A stretch of 14,380 nt of DNA from CAZBQG01 sp964493945 (GTDB lineage Bacteria > Pseudomonadota > Alphaproteobacteria > Rhodospirillales > UBA2165), in contig CAZBQG010000103.1 in NCBI GenBank assembly GCA_964493945.1, positions 1 through 14,380 on the forward strand, given 5' to 3'. A program made the position numbers and the translations under genes. A model generated the notes under the pieces. The model worked only from the letters and a program-made list of their open reading frames with translations, ran no database searches and was not told the origin of the DNA. Below, in pieces: positions 1 to 6,243 of this stretch. Numbering within the stretch: the first letter of the stretch is position 1; each line of letters starts with the position of its first letter.

Positions 1-173
1 TGGGGAGCGGCGGAAGTATCGAAGGGATGCTTTTGAGACAGCAGACCGGACATGTCATAGATGGCGCCCGACGTCCCCGCTCCTGCTGCACCGGCCCAAA
101 AACTCAAGGAAGCAACCGCTGCCAAGGCCAGAATGGAAATCTTTTGCACTGATATTCCCCGGTTTTGCCTCAT
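1..173 (-). CDS. Exported protein of unknown function, N-terminal fragment (3' end beyond window)
   Basis: An open frame starts at ATG (171-173, minus) and runs without a stop to the left edge, giving 57 codons. A GTG at 147-149 in the same frame is an equally good start, because it has GGGGA 7 nt upstream and puts a classical signal peptide at the very N-terminus. That peptide has a lysine, a hydrophobic core (ILALAAVASLSFWAGA) and an AGA cleavage site followed by GTSGAI. The visible mature part contains YDMSGLLSQKHPFDTSAAP, which matches no family I recognise. The gene diverges from the DHH phosphoesterase gene. Export to the periplasm or outer membrane is inferred from the signal peptide. 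The function cannot be read from this fragment. Confidence 0.6.
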   Translation of the reverse strand, partial: MRQNRGISVQKISILALAAVASLSFWAGAAGAGTSGAIYDMSGLLSQKHPFDTSAAP

Positions 174-186
174 TACCCTTGATCTA

Positions 187-216
187 TTTGTACTTCTCCC
201 GGACTTGCCCTGTCCA
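187..216 (-). promoter_or_regulatory. Possible sigma-70-type promoter for the partial exported-protein gene
   Basis: On the minus strand TGGACA (211-216) and TACAAA (187-192) are separated by 18 nt. They match the -35 and -10 consensus at 5/6 and 4/6 positions and lie just upstream of the start at 173. If the ATG at 173 is used the leader is very short, which slightly favours the downstream GTG. This is a pattern match only. Confidence 0.25.
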
Positions 217-280
217 GCCCCTGTAAAACAAGGCTTTCGGGACCCATATAATTCTAATTGAATTTCAGGCTTCCCAACCG

Positions 281-309
281 TTGATACTGATCTATTTGGG
301 TGCTAAATC
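281..309 (+). promoter_or_regulatory. Possible sigma-70-type promoter for the DHH phosphoesterase gene
   Basis: TTGATA (281-286) and TAAATC (304-309) are separated by 17 nt and lie about 40 nt before the ATG at 352. The -35 match is good, the -10 match weak (3/6). A ribosome binding site GGGAGA follows just before the start codon. Confidence 0.25.
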
Positions 310-351
310 TATCCACCGCGAAAGCGGTCGCCGGCACCCCGGGAGAAACTG

Positions 352-1281
352 ATGGCCGAGAATAAATATCGATTGGTAACCCGCGCTGATTTTGATGGCG
401 TGGTCTGTGGCAGGCTGTTCCACGAGCTTGAAATGCTCGATGACGTGGTATTTGCCGAGCCTTGGGAAATGCAAGAAGGCAAGATCGAAGTCAGCGAGCG
501 CGATATTACCGCCAATCTGCCCTATGTGGATGGGGTCAGTATGTGCTTTGACCACCATGTGAGTGAAACCATCCGCGTCGGAGACTAGGGAAACCTCATC
601 ATTGAACCCAACGCGCCGTCGGCGGCACGGGTTGCCTATGACTATTACGGCGGCGAGCAGACCTTTCCGCAAATTTCCCTGTCCACGCTGGAAGCCGTTG
701 ACCGAGCGGATTCGGCTGATTATTCGGAAGTGAATATTCTGGCACCGGAAGGCTGGGCACAACTGAACTTCCTGCTGGATCCCAGAACGGGACTGTCACG
801 CTTCAGCAAATTTTCCACCAGCCAGGAAGAGCTGCTAAAAGACATGATGGTTTATTGCCGGCGTCATCCGATCGAGGAAATCCCGACCATCCCCGCCGTC
901 GAGGAACGGTTGCATCTTTATCTGGAGCACGAGGAATTCGCCGAGATGCAGTTGCGTCGCTGTGGCAAGGTGACCGACCGGGTGGTTACGGCCGATTTAC
1001 GCAACGAAGATCCGGTTTATGCCTGCAACCGTTTCACCGTTTACGCATTGTATCCGGAATGCAACGTGTCGGTCCATGTGCTGAAAACATCGGACCCAGG
1101 GCGCGATCAGATCGCCGCCGGAAAATCCATCATCAACCGCACATCGAACGCCAATCTGGGACTTATCATGCTTGATTATGGCGGAGGCGGACACCAGGCC
1201 GCGGCCACCTGTCAGGTGGAAACAGACAAGCTTGATGAGGCGCTGGCCGAAATAACCGAACACATCACCTTGGAAAACTGA
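352..1281 (+). pseudogene. DHH/DHHA1-family phosphoesterase interrupted by an in-frame TAG
   Basis: One continuous reading frame of 310 codons, broken only by TAG at 586-588. Before the stop lie the start (ATG at 352 behind GGGAGA), the metal-binding motif RADFDG near residue 12 and the signature FDHH near residue 66. After the stop the same frame continues directly with GNLIIEPNAPSAARVAYDYYGG, with no shift, through to the DHHA1 signature GGGGH near the C-terminus and TGA at 1279-1281. Family members hydrolyse phosphodiester or phosphoanhydride bonds (NrnA-like nanoRNase or exopolyphosphatase-like enzymes) using Mn in the DHH site; the exact substrate is not evident here. A GTG at 730 could start a downstream fragment, but it would lack the DHH catalytic half. 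The rest of the protein is intact, so a sequencing error, very recent nonsense mutation or readthrough are all possible. One base change from AAG, CAG or GAG would explain the stop. Confidence 0.8.
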
Positions 1282-1289
1282 GTTTTCCA
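1271..1289 (+). terminator. Hairpin with the stop codon as its loop, possible terminator
   Basis: TGGAAAAC (1271-1278) and GTTTTCCA (1282-1289) are perfect complements, and the loop is exactly the TGA stop of the DHH phosphoesterase frame. The 3' arm is T-rich, but no clean U tract follows, so termination is uncertain. Confidence 0.35.
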
Positions 1290-1313
1290 GCTTATCTGTA
1301 AACTAATGATCTG

Positions 1314-1351
1314 GGCGAGACATCGCCAAGGCGCCCTGTATTACGGGCGCC
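1314..1351. other. Two tandem GC-rich hairpins downstream of the DHH gene
   Basis: GGCGA/TCGCC (1314-1327, 4-nt loop) is followed two bases later by GGCGCCC/GGGCGCC (1330-1351, 8-nt loop). Neither has a following T run on either strand. They may act as an mRNA 3' end structure or part of an unrecognised RNA. The rest of the 1282-1575 interval holds only short open frames with no recognisable protein signature, and I see no tRNA or known RNA motif in it. Confidence 0.35.
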
Positions 1352-1576
1352 CGAATGGCTTTCAGCCCAGCGTTCCTGTTCGGCACCGGCCTGCGCATAG
1401 GCAGCCGCCTTGGTCCGGTGTTCTCCCAGGGTCCGGTTGGCATCACCGCAATCGCCAACGAGCCATATTTTCCGACTGTTTTCGAAACGAACAGAGTACC
1501 GCATTCTGCAAACTCCTCTATCCCAGTGGCTTCATACTGGGCCCGAGAAGTTGATAAATGGTGAACGGGGTTATAT

Positions 1577-1594
1577 CAAGCTGCATAAATAAAC
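1577..1594 (+). repeat. Left terminal inverted repeat of MITE-like element
   Basis: Eighteen bases, a perfect reverse complement of 1713-1730. Similarity extends imperfectly outward for several bases. Confidence 0.75.
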
Positions 1595-1712
1595 ATCGAT
1601 TGTGATCGTTTTGCCCGTTCTCCCGGTAGGAGGGGAGGCGCGGTCGATGTTGTCTCATCGTCAAGCCTTCCCGACGCCCAGGGAGGGCGGGAAAGGCGAC
1701 CCGGAGGGCGGC

Positions 1713-1730
1713 GTTTATTTATGCAGCTTG
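1713..1730 (-). repeat. Right terminal inverted repeat of MITE-like element
   Basis: Eighteen bases, a perfect reverse complement of 1577-1594. It lies three bases from the TAA stop (1734-1736) of the Rap1a-like gene on the minus strand. Confidence 0.75.
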
Positions 1731-1733
1731 GTA

Positions 1734-2138
1734 TTAACGGCGGCTGGCGCAGGGGAAGGCGGCGCTCAGCGCCAGGGCGATTTCCTCAGCCGCGGTTCTT
1801 TTTCGGCTTAGCGGATCGGCCCTCAGATGACGCAGCACGACACCAATCAGGTGGCCCGCGCCCACACTTCTGGGCATGCAAAACCGGGACAGGCGGGTGT
1901 TTTGCAAGGTCAGGAAATCGTGGGATTCGATGACCCCGTAAATATAGCCGATGCAGTTGCCGGACCTGGCACCACTGTCGAAGGCGGCAGCGCGGGTTTG
2001 CACCGTGCCGCTGTCACGCGCCTTGATATGTTCCTGGCATGATTCGAGCAAACCCTGCCCGCTCAGGGCCCGAGCCCCATCCGCCCAACTCAGAAGGAGA
2101 AGAAAAAAAACAGCTGCCGAGATGATCTTTCCGGCCAT
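1734..2138 (-). CDS. Rap1a/Tai-family-like periplasmic protein
   Basis: Start chosen at ATG 2136-2138 because a G-rich Shine-Dalgarno (GGGGGG) precedes it and a signal peptide follows at once (MAGKIISAAVFFLLLLSWAD, cleavage near ARA-LS). A GTG at 2175-2177 would add 13 residues. The mature protein of about 110 residues has four cysteines (C34, C62, C87, C130) placed as LLESC, NCIGYIYG, RFCMP and a terminal FPC. This matches the Rap1a/Tai domain layout: two disulphides, a GY-x-x-G segment and helices ending in FPC. Characterised family members are immunity proteins against type VI amidase effectors, but many family proteins are simply periplasmic and uncharacterised. No toxin gene is adjacent, so immunity cannot be claimed. 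It lies 49 nt downstream of pspF on the same strand and may be cotranscribed, which would suggest an envelope-stress role (inference). Confidence 0.7.
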   Translation of the reverse strand: MAGKIISAAVFFLLLLSWADGARALSGQGLLESCQEHIKARDSGTVQTRAAAFDSGARSGNCIGYIYGVIESHDFLTLQNTRLSRFCMPRSVGAGHLIGVVLRHLRADPLSRKRTAAEEIALALSAAFPCASRR

Positions 2139-2186
2139 GATCCGCACCCCCCTGTTAATTTTGCGCCAGTTTAGCACCCAAGGGCT

Positions 2187-3191
2187 TCAATGGTCCAACA
2201 GACCGTATTTCCGGAGCCTGCCCCGCATCTGGTCATAGGTAAGCCCCAATTGGGCCGCCGCAGCCCGCTGATTGAAGCGCTGCCCGTTCATGGCCTCTTC
2301 CAACAGCCTTTTTTCCGTCTCCGCCAGGGTGGATTTGAGGTCCATGGGCCCTTCCGGTATTGGTTCGGGGCTTGGAGCTTGTTCGGGCTCTGCCATGCCG
2401 ATCCGGTAGGGCGACGCGAAGGGGTCCAAAATCACCTCACCCACCGGCGTTTGGGGATCGGGCCAGGAGAAAACGGCCCTCTCCACCACGTTTTTCAGCT
2501 CGCGCACATTACCGGGCCAGTCATATGCCATCAGACGCGCATCCGCCCCCTTGGTTAAACCCAGATAATCGGGCCGGCCCAATTCCAGGGACATGGCCCG
2601 GCCAAAATGATCGGCCAGCAAGGGGATGTCTTCGGGCCGGGCGCGGAGCGGCGGCACGGTCAGCACCTCGAAGGCCAGCCGGTCCAACAGATCAGGGCGG
2701 AAACGCCCTTCTTTCGCCTCGATGGCCAGGTCCTTGTTGGCCGCCCCAATCACCCGCACATCGACGCCCAGGGTTTGCGACGAGCCGAGGCGTTCCATTT
2801 CCCCATATTCGACGACCCGCAGAATCTTTTCCTGGACGGCCAGACTGGCGCCGGCGATCTCGTCCAAAAACAGACTGCCCCCGTCGGCCAACTCAAAGCG
2901 CCCGGCCCGGCGTTTGACCGCACCCGTGAAGGCGCCCGCTTCATGGCCAAACAGCTCGCTTTCCAAAAGATTTTCGGCCAAAGCAGCACAATTCATTTTA
3001 ACGAGTGCCCGGCCCCAACGGCCTGAAAAGAAATGCAGGCGGGCGGCGATCAGTTCCTTGCCGCTGCCCCGCTCGCCGATGATCAGCACCGGCCGGTCGA
3101 GCAGTGCCACCCTGGAGACCCGCTCCATCAGTTCCAGAAAGGCCGGAGCCTGACCGATAAGCGGGGCCGGTTCGTCGGAGGGTAATGGCAT
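2187..3191 (-). CDS. pspF: PspF, sigma-54-dependent activator of the phage-shock operon
   Basis: A 334-residue AAA+ enhancer-binding protein without an N-terminal receiver domain, the architecture and length expected of PspF. Visible motifs are Walker A GERGSGKE (39-46), the sigma-54 contact loop GAFTGA (86-91), Walker B LFLDE (107-111), the WPGNVREL segment, and a C-terminal Fis-type helix-turn-helix (QRAAAAQLGLTYDQMRGRL). It hydrolyses ATP to remodel sigma-54 RNA polymerase at the psp promoter and is held inactive by PspA until the inner membrane is stressed. The start has AGGA 7 nt upstream. The gene diverges from pspABC, the usual arrangement. A proline/glutamate-rich linker of about 30 residues joins the AAA+ and DNA-binding domains. 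Confidence 0.93.
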   Translation of the reverse strand: MPLPSDEPAPLIGQAPAFLELMERVSRVALLDRPVLIIGERGSGKELIAARLHFFSGRWGRALVKMNCAALAENLLESELFGHEAGAFTGAVKRRAGRFELADGGSLFLDEIAGASLAVQEKILRVVEYGEMERLGSSQTLGVDVRVIGAANKDLAIEAKEGRFRPDLLDRLAFEVLTVPPLRARPEDIPLLADHFGRAMSLELGRPDYLGLTKGADARLMAYDWPGNVRELKNVVERAVFSWPDPQTPVGEVILDPFASPYRIGMAEPEQAPSPEPIPEGPMDLKSTLAETEKRLLEEAMNGQRFNQRAAAAQLGLTYDQMRGRLRKYGLLDH

Positions 3192-3221
3192 GATATTATC
3201 CTATTTAAACTAATATATAGT

Positions 3222-3250
3222 ATAATAAACCAACTATTAGCTTTTTTCAA
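3222..3250 (-). promoter_or_regulatory. Sigma-70-type promoter for pspF
   Basis: On the minus strand TTGAAA (3245-3250) and TATTAT (3222-3227) are separated by exactly 17 nt. Both hexamers match consensus at 5/6. The predicted transcript begins about 3215, giving a leader of about 25 nt. PspF is known to be made constitutively from a sigma-70 promoter in enterobacteria, which fits. Confidence 0.6.
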
Positions 3251-3289
3251 CATTGTGGATAGGCCACGGGTATATTGTGTTTTGTTATT

Positions 3290-3302
3290 TTTCAATAGGT
3301 TA
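3290..3302 (+). promoter_or_regulatory. Possible IHF site upstream of the pspA promoter
   Basis: TTTCAATAGGTTA fits the IHF consensus WATCAANNNNTTR with one mismatch and lies just upstream of the sigma-54 promoter, in AT-rich DNA. IHF bending assists PspF in enterobacteria. The upstream PspF sites would then fall in 3203-3285, where the imperfect inverted pair CTAATA (3210-3215)/TATTAG (3235-3240) is a possible but weak candidate. Confidence 0.3.
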
Positions 3303-3314
3303 AAGAATATTCTT
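3303..3314. promoter_or_regulatory. 12-bp perfect palindrome just upstream of the sigma-54 promoter
   Basis: AAGAATATTCTT is a perfect palindrome ending four bases before the -24 element of pspA. It could be an operator. AT-rich palindromes also arise by chance, so the assignment is tentative. Confidence 0.25.
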
Positions 3315-3318
3315 AATA

Positions 3319-3334
3319 TGGCATACATTCTGCA
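3319..3334 (+). promoter_or_regulatory. Sigma-54 promoter of pspABC
   Basis: TGGCATACATTCTGCA carries the invariant GG and GC doublets with exactly 10 nt between them, as required for -24/-12 promoters (consensus TGGCAC-N5-TTGCA). The predicted start is about 3345, with the pspA ATG at 3380. Its position opposite a PspF gene makes the assignment strong. Confidence 0.85.
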
Positions 3335-3379
3335 ATTATGAAGGGGACAGCATAACTCTGAAAGAGGTAGACCAATATC

Positions 3380-4057
3380 ATGGGTATTTTTTCCCGGCTC
3401 AGCGACATCGCTAATTCCAACATCACGTCTTTACTGGATCAGGCCGAGGATCCGGCCAAGATCATCCGTCTGATCATCCAGGAGATGCAGGAAACCCTAT
3501 ACGAAGTGCGCGCCACGGCGGCCAAGACCATCGCCGAGAAGAAAGAAATTCAGCGCGCCCTCGACCGTTTCTCGGAAGCCCAGGCCGATTGGCAGCGCAA
3601 GGCCGAGGTGGCACTGCGCAATGACCGGGAGGATTTGTCCCGGGGTGCGCTGATCGAAAAGGCCAAACTGGCCGAGGGGGCCAAGGAGCTGGCCGATGAG
3701 ATGGTCCTGCTGGACGAAGCCCTGGCCCAGCGTGACGCCGATATCCGCAAGCTGCAGGCCAAGCTTGGTGAAGCCGAAGCCAAACAGAAAACCATCCATG
3801 CCCGTCACGAGACCGCATCCTCGCGCGTCAAGCTGCGCCGCCAGATCCATAACGAACGCCTGGAAGCCGCCTTTCAGCGCTTCGAGCAGATGGACAAACG
3901 CGTCGATGAAATGGAAGGCGAAGCAGAGGTCTATGATCTGGGTCAGACCAAGACCCTGTCAGAAGAAATCAACGATCTGGAAATCAACACCGCCATCGAG
4001 GACGAACTGAGCGCCCTCAAATTCCAAATGACCAAAAAAGGCGCCAAAGCCAAATAG
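3380..4057 (+). CDS. pspA: PspA, phage-shock membrane-stress effector (PspA/IM30 family)
   Basis: A 225-residue protein, close to the family's usual length. It begins with the amphipathic helix MGIFSRLSDIANSNITSLLD typical of PspA/IM30/Vipp1, followed by EDPAKIIRLIIQEMQETL and a long charged coiled coil of about 150 residues (repeated A/E/K/L heptads). PspA belongs to the ESCRT-III-like superfamily. It binds stressed inner membrane as oligomers to limit proton leakage, and in unstressed cells binds and inhibits PspF. It is the first gene of pspABC, downstream of the sigma-54 promoter. AGAGG precedes the start at somewhat long spacing. The gene is intact. Confidence 0.95.
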   Translation: MGIFSRLSDIANSNITSLLDQAEDPAKIIRLIIQEMQETLYEVRATAAKTIAEKKEIQRALDRFSEAQADWQRKAEVALRNDREDLSRGALIEKAKLAEGAKELADEMVLLDEALAQRDADIRKLQAKLGEAEAKQKTIHARHETASSRVKLRRQIHNERLEAAFQRFEQMDKRVDEMEGEAEVYDLGQTKTLSEEINDLEINTAIEDELSALKFQMTKKGAKAK

Positions 4058-4090
4058 TCATCCATTCAAGGATCAAGGAGAAATCATTCC

Positions 4091-4321
4091 ATGGGAGCCT
4101 TCATGTTTATCCCGGCCATGTTGATCTTTCTGGTTTTCGTGGCACCCATATGGATCATCGCCCATTACGCAACCCGCTGGCGCACTTCCAAGGTACTCTC
4201 GCCGGAGGATGAGAAAATGCTCTCGGAACTTTGGGACCTGGCGCCCAAGCTGGAGAGCCGCATCAACACCTTGGAAAGCATCCTCGACGCCCAATCCCCC
4301 AATTGGAGGAACCAAACATGA
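4091..4321 (+). CDS. pspB: PspB, inner-membrane phage-shock regulator
   Basis: A 76-residue protein with one N-terminal transmembrane segment (FIPAMLIFLVFVAPIWIIAHY) and a cytoplasmic coiled-coil tail ending in LESILDAQSPNWRNQT, the PspB C-terminal signature. The start at 4091 gives the same N-terminal spacing to PIW..HY as the enterobacterial protein as I remember it, so the alternative ATG at 4103 is disfavoured. AAGGAG lies 10 nt upstream. PspB works with PspC to sense membrane stress and relieve PspA inhibition of PspF. It lies 33 nt after pspA, and its stop overlaps the pspC start (ATGA). Confidence 0.92.
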   Translation: MGAFMFIPAMLIFLVFVAPIWIIAHYATRWRTSKVLSPEDEKMLSELWDLAPKLESRINTLESILDAQSPNWRNQT

Positions 4322-4752
4322 GCCACAAACGTAAACATTCCTCTGACCATGGGCATTCCCACCACGCGCGCCCCCGCCACCGGCGCAACCGGCTCTACCG
4401 GGATACGGAAAATGGCGTGCTGCGTGGGGTTTGCGCCGGCATCGCCGATTATTTCGGCGCCAATGTGGTGACCGTCCGGGCCCTCGCCCTGCTTGCCTTG
4501 TTTATTTTCACGCCGGCCACGGTGCTGGCCTATCTGATCGCCGCCGTCACCCTGCCCGCTGCGCCGGAAAAGCTGTTCGATACGGCCGAAGAGGCAGGCT
4601 TCTGGCGCGATATCCGGACCGAGCCCTCGGCCACTTTTTCCGGCCTGCGCCACCGGTTCCGGAGCGCCGAGCAACGGTTGCGGACCATGGAAGCCTATGT
4701 CACCTCTTCGGGCTACGAGCTGGCCCGCGAGATTGACGATCTGGAACGGTAG
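4318..4752 (+). CDS. pspC: PspC-domain protein, phage-shock membrane sensor
   Basis: A 144-residue protein starting at the ATG of an ATGA overlap with pspB, with GGAGG just upstream. A histidine/arginine-rich N-terminus (SSDHGHSHHARPRHRR) is followed by the PspC domain (LYRDTENGVLRGVCAGIADYFG, about residues 26-47) and hydrophobic membrane segments (VRALALLALFIFTPATVLAYLIAAVTL). The C-terminal part is charged and helical (RHRFRSAEQRLRTMEAYV) and ends REIDDLER, as in other PspC proteins. The His-rich start might bind metal, but this is speculation. It is the last gene of the operon, followed by a GC-rich hairpin. Confidence 0.9.
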   Translation: MSHKRKHSSDHGHSHHARPRHRRNRLYRDTENGVLRGVCAGIADYFGANVVTVRALALLALFIFTPATVLAYLIAAVTLPAAPEKLFDTAEEAGFWRDIRTEPSATFSGLRHRFRSAEQRLRTMEAYVTSSGYELAREIDDLER

Positions 4753-4756
4753 AATC

Positions 4757-4780
4757 CGGGCAGGGCAGTTGCCCCGCCCG
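4757..4780 (+). terminator. GC-rich hairpin after pspC, possible terminator
   Basis: A 10-bp stem (CGGGCAGGGC pairing with GCCCCGCCCG, one internal mismatch) with loop AGTT begins four bases after the pspC stop. No U tract follows, so it may be a Rho-assisted or mRNA-stabilising 3' structure rather than a classic intrinsic terminator. Confidence 0.45.
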
Positions 4781-4831
4781 CGTCCACAGCCTAATCTCCG
4801 GTCATAAATATCGTGAACTGGGAAGCAAAAC

Positions 4832-5692
4832 ATGGCCATCTACCGCAATTATGACCAGCAGGAACTGGACAACCAATATACTCAGAATTACTGGGTTTCC
4901 GACCCCGAATCCGCCGGCGCGCCGGCCAAGGCGATGAACGCATGGGCCCAGGAGAACCTGGAAGCCAAACGGGATATCGCATACGGCGGGCGGGAAGAAG
5001 AACGGCTGGATATCTTCCTCACCAGCAAGACGCCAGCTCCGGTGCGGGTTTTCTTCCATGGCGGGGCCTGGCTGCGCAATACCAAGGAAGGGGCCGCCTA
5101 TGCCGCCAAGATGCATGTGGAGGCCGGCGCGCACTTCGTTGCCGTGAATTTCGTCAAGGCGGATCAGGCGCCCCTGGATGAAATTATCCGCCAATGCCGC
5201 TCGGCCATCGCCTGGGTGCATGGTCATATCGCCGAATATGGCGGCGATCCGGACCGTATCATGATCGGTGGACATTCATCGGGGGCCCATCAGGGAGGCT
5301 TGGTGCTTTGCGCCGATTGGGAGCCCTTCGGCCTGCCGGATAACGTGATCAAGGCGGCCGCCCTGACCAGCGGCATGTATGACCTGCACCCCGTCCGCCT
5401 GTCGGTACGCAACGAATATCTTCATCTGGATAAAGAGGCCGCCTTGCGCAATTCGGCCATTCACCAGTTACCCGATCAGGGCTGTCCACTGATCATTGGC
5501 CATGCGGAACATGATTCCAACGAGTTTCGGCGCCAGGCAAAGAGCTTTGCCCAGGCCTGGGTGGAAAGGGGCTATCCGTTACGCTACATCCCCATGGCCG
5601 GCTTTAATCATTTCTCCATCACCAGCCAGATCGGCGATCCCGAAAGTGCCCTTGGTGGTGCAATATTGGATCAGGTGCGGGGGCTGTTATGA
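4832..5692 (+). CDS. Alpha/beta-hydrolase, arylformamidase/esterase-like
   Basis: A 286-residue alpha/beta-hydrolase of the hormone-sensitive-lipase/arylformamidase type. The oxyanion motif HGGAW is at 76-80 and the nucleophile motif GGHSSGAH at 146-153 (Ser149). A probable acid is Asp228 in GHAEHDSNEF, and the catalytic histidine is His260 in GFNHFS. The N-terminal YDQQELDNQY element also occurs in kynurenine-formamidase-like members. Such enzymes hydrolyse N-formylkynurenine or short acyl esters; no other tryptophan-degradation gene is nearby, so the substrate is open. There is no signal peptide, so it is probably cytoplasmic. It follows the psp operon by about 80 nt, behind the hairpin at 4757, and converges on the cyclic-nucleotide-binding gene with only 19 bases between the stops. 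Confidence 0.8.
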   Translation: MAIYRNYDQQELDNQYTQNYWVSDPESAGAPAKAMNAWAQENLEAKRDIAYGGREEERLDIFLTSKTPAPVRVFFHGGAWLRNTKEGAAYAAKMHVEAGAHFVAVNFVKADQAPLDEIIRQCRSAIAWVHGHIAEYGGDPDRIMIGGHSSGAHQGGLVLCADWEPFGLPDNVIKAAALTSGMYDLHPVRLSVRNEYLHLDKEAALRNSAIHQLPDQGCPLIIGHAEHDSNEFRRQAKSFAQAWVERGYPLRYIPMAGFNHFSITSQIGDPESALGGAILDQVRGLL

Positions 5693-5711
5693 GAAAATTC
5701 CGCTCCAGGGA

Positions 5712-6121
5712 TTAGTTTGCTTCATATTTGCCGTCCTCGCCGGGGGAGAAGAAGGTTACTCCATCGTCTTCTTCTTCAAACTCGATCTCACCTTCGCCCG
5801 TGGAATCGGCCACGTCGCGCAACCGGTCGATGAGATTGAGCATCATGGCCTTCATGAAGGCACTCATATTGCCAAGTTCTTTTTCGAACACCTCGACGGG
5901 AACCACGACGCAGGTGGCTTGGGTGATTGCCTTGGCGCAAGCCATGCGGGTTGTTTGTTGATCAAGGCCATTTCACCCAGAATCTGTCCGGCCTCGATCT
6001 CGCCCAGGACCGTGTCGCCGCGCAAGATCTGAACGGCGCCCTGGACCACCAGGAAGGCGCTGTCGCCCGCGTCGCCTTCGCTGAACAAAATATCACCCGC
6101 CGCGAATTTTCTTTGATCCAT
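5712..6121 (-). pseudogene. Stand-alone cyclic-nucleotide-binding-domain protein with a one-base frameshift
   Basis: The N-terminal half starts at ATG 6119-6121 behind GGGGAG and reads MDQRKFAAGDILFSEGDAGD, SAFLVVQGAVQI and GEIEAGQILGEMALINKQP. That is the beta-barrel of a Crp-type cNMP-binding domain with its GE-x-AL phosphate-binding cassette. The frame is then lost. The second half is in another frame starting at about 5948 (RMACAKAITQATCVVVPVEVFEKEL) and ends with an acidic tail at TAA 5712-5714. Adding one G to the GGG run at 5948-5950 (C on the coding strand) restores QPRMACAKA, including the conserved cassette arginine. The repaired protein would be about 136 residues with no helix-turn-helix, so a signalling or regulatory-subunit-like role rather than a transcription factor. 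No canonical slippery heptamer is present. A sequencing error or a recent mutation is most likely. Confidence 0.78.
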
Positions 6122-6243
6122 CTGCCATCTCCCCTTTTTTACCAATCTGCCTAAATTTTTGCCCCCAGGCAACCCACCCGGACTGGACGCAGGGAGCGCC
6201 AAATGCCATATTGGGCGCCTGTCAAAACGGTCATGGAACAGCC

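Larger units (their letters stand above)
1576..1731. mobile_element. MITE-like element with 18-bp perfect terminal inverted repeats
   Basis: CAAGCTGCATAAATAAAC at 1577-1594 is exactly reverse-complemented at 1713-1730. With one further mismatched base on each side, the unit is 156 bp and is flanked by TA at 1574-1575 and 1732-1733. TA target duplication is characteristic of IS630/Tc1-mariner elements and the MITEs they mobilise. The 118-bp interior has no plausible coding frame but is rich in G/C runs that can form secondary hairpins. The right end abuts the stop codon of the Rap1a-like gene, so the structure may also act as that gene's transcription end. Family assignment is inferred, and TA flanks in AT-rich DNA are weak evidence alone. 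Confidence 0.5.

Noticed and set aside
61..261. Plus-strand open frame of 66 codons
   Set aside because: It lies opposite the signal-peptide gene at 1-173 and runs through its promoter region. No ribosome binding site or recognisable sequence.
586..588. Pyrrolysine or other programmed recoding at TAG
   Set aside because: No pyl genes or recoding element are visible and the family is not known to use UAG. Kept only as a remote alternative to error or mutation.
1292..1564. Overlapping short open frames on both strands in the gene-poor interval
   Set aside because: Several frames stay open because of GC content. None has a good ribosome binding site, known motif or signal peptide, so no gene is called.
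1734..2138. Type VI secretion immunity protein with a cognate toxin
   Set aside because: The fold looks Rap1a/Tai-like, but no effector or secretion gene is nearby, so the immunity role is not claimed.
2360..3153. Long plus-strand frames across pspF
   Set aside because: Arginine/proline-rich shadows of the well-supported minus-strand pspF gene.
5940..5955. Programmed -1 frameshift in the cyclic-nucleotide-binding gene
   Set aside because: The sequence AACAAACAACCCGCA has no standard slippery heptamer and no clear downstream stem-loop.
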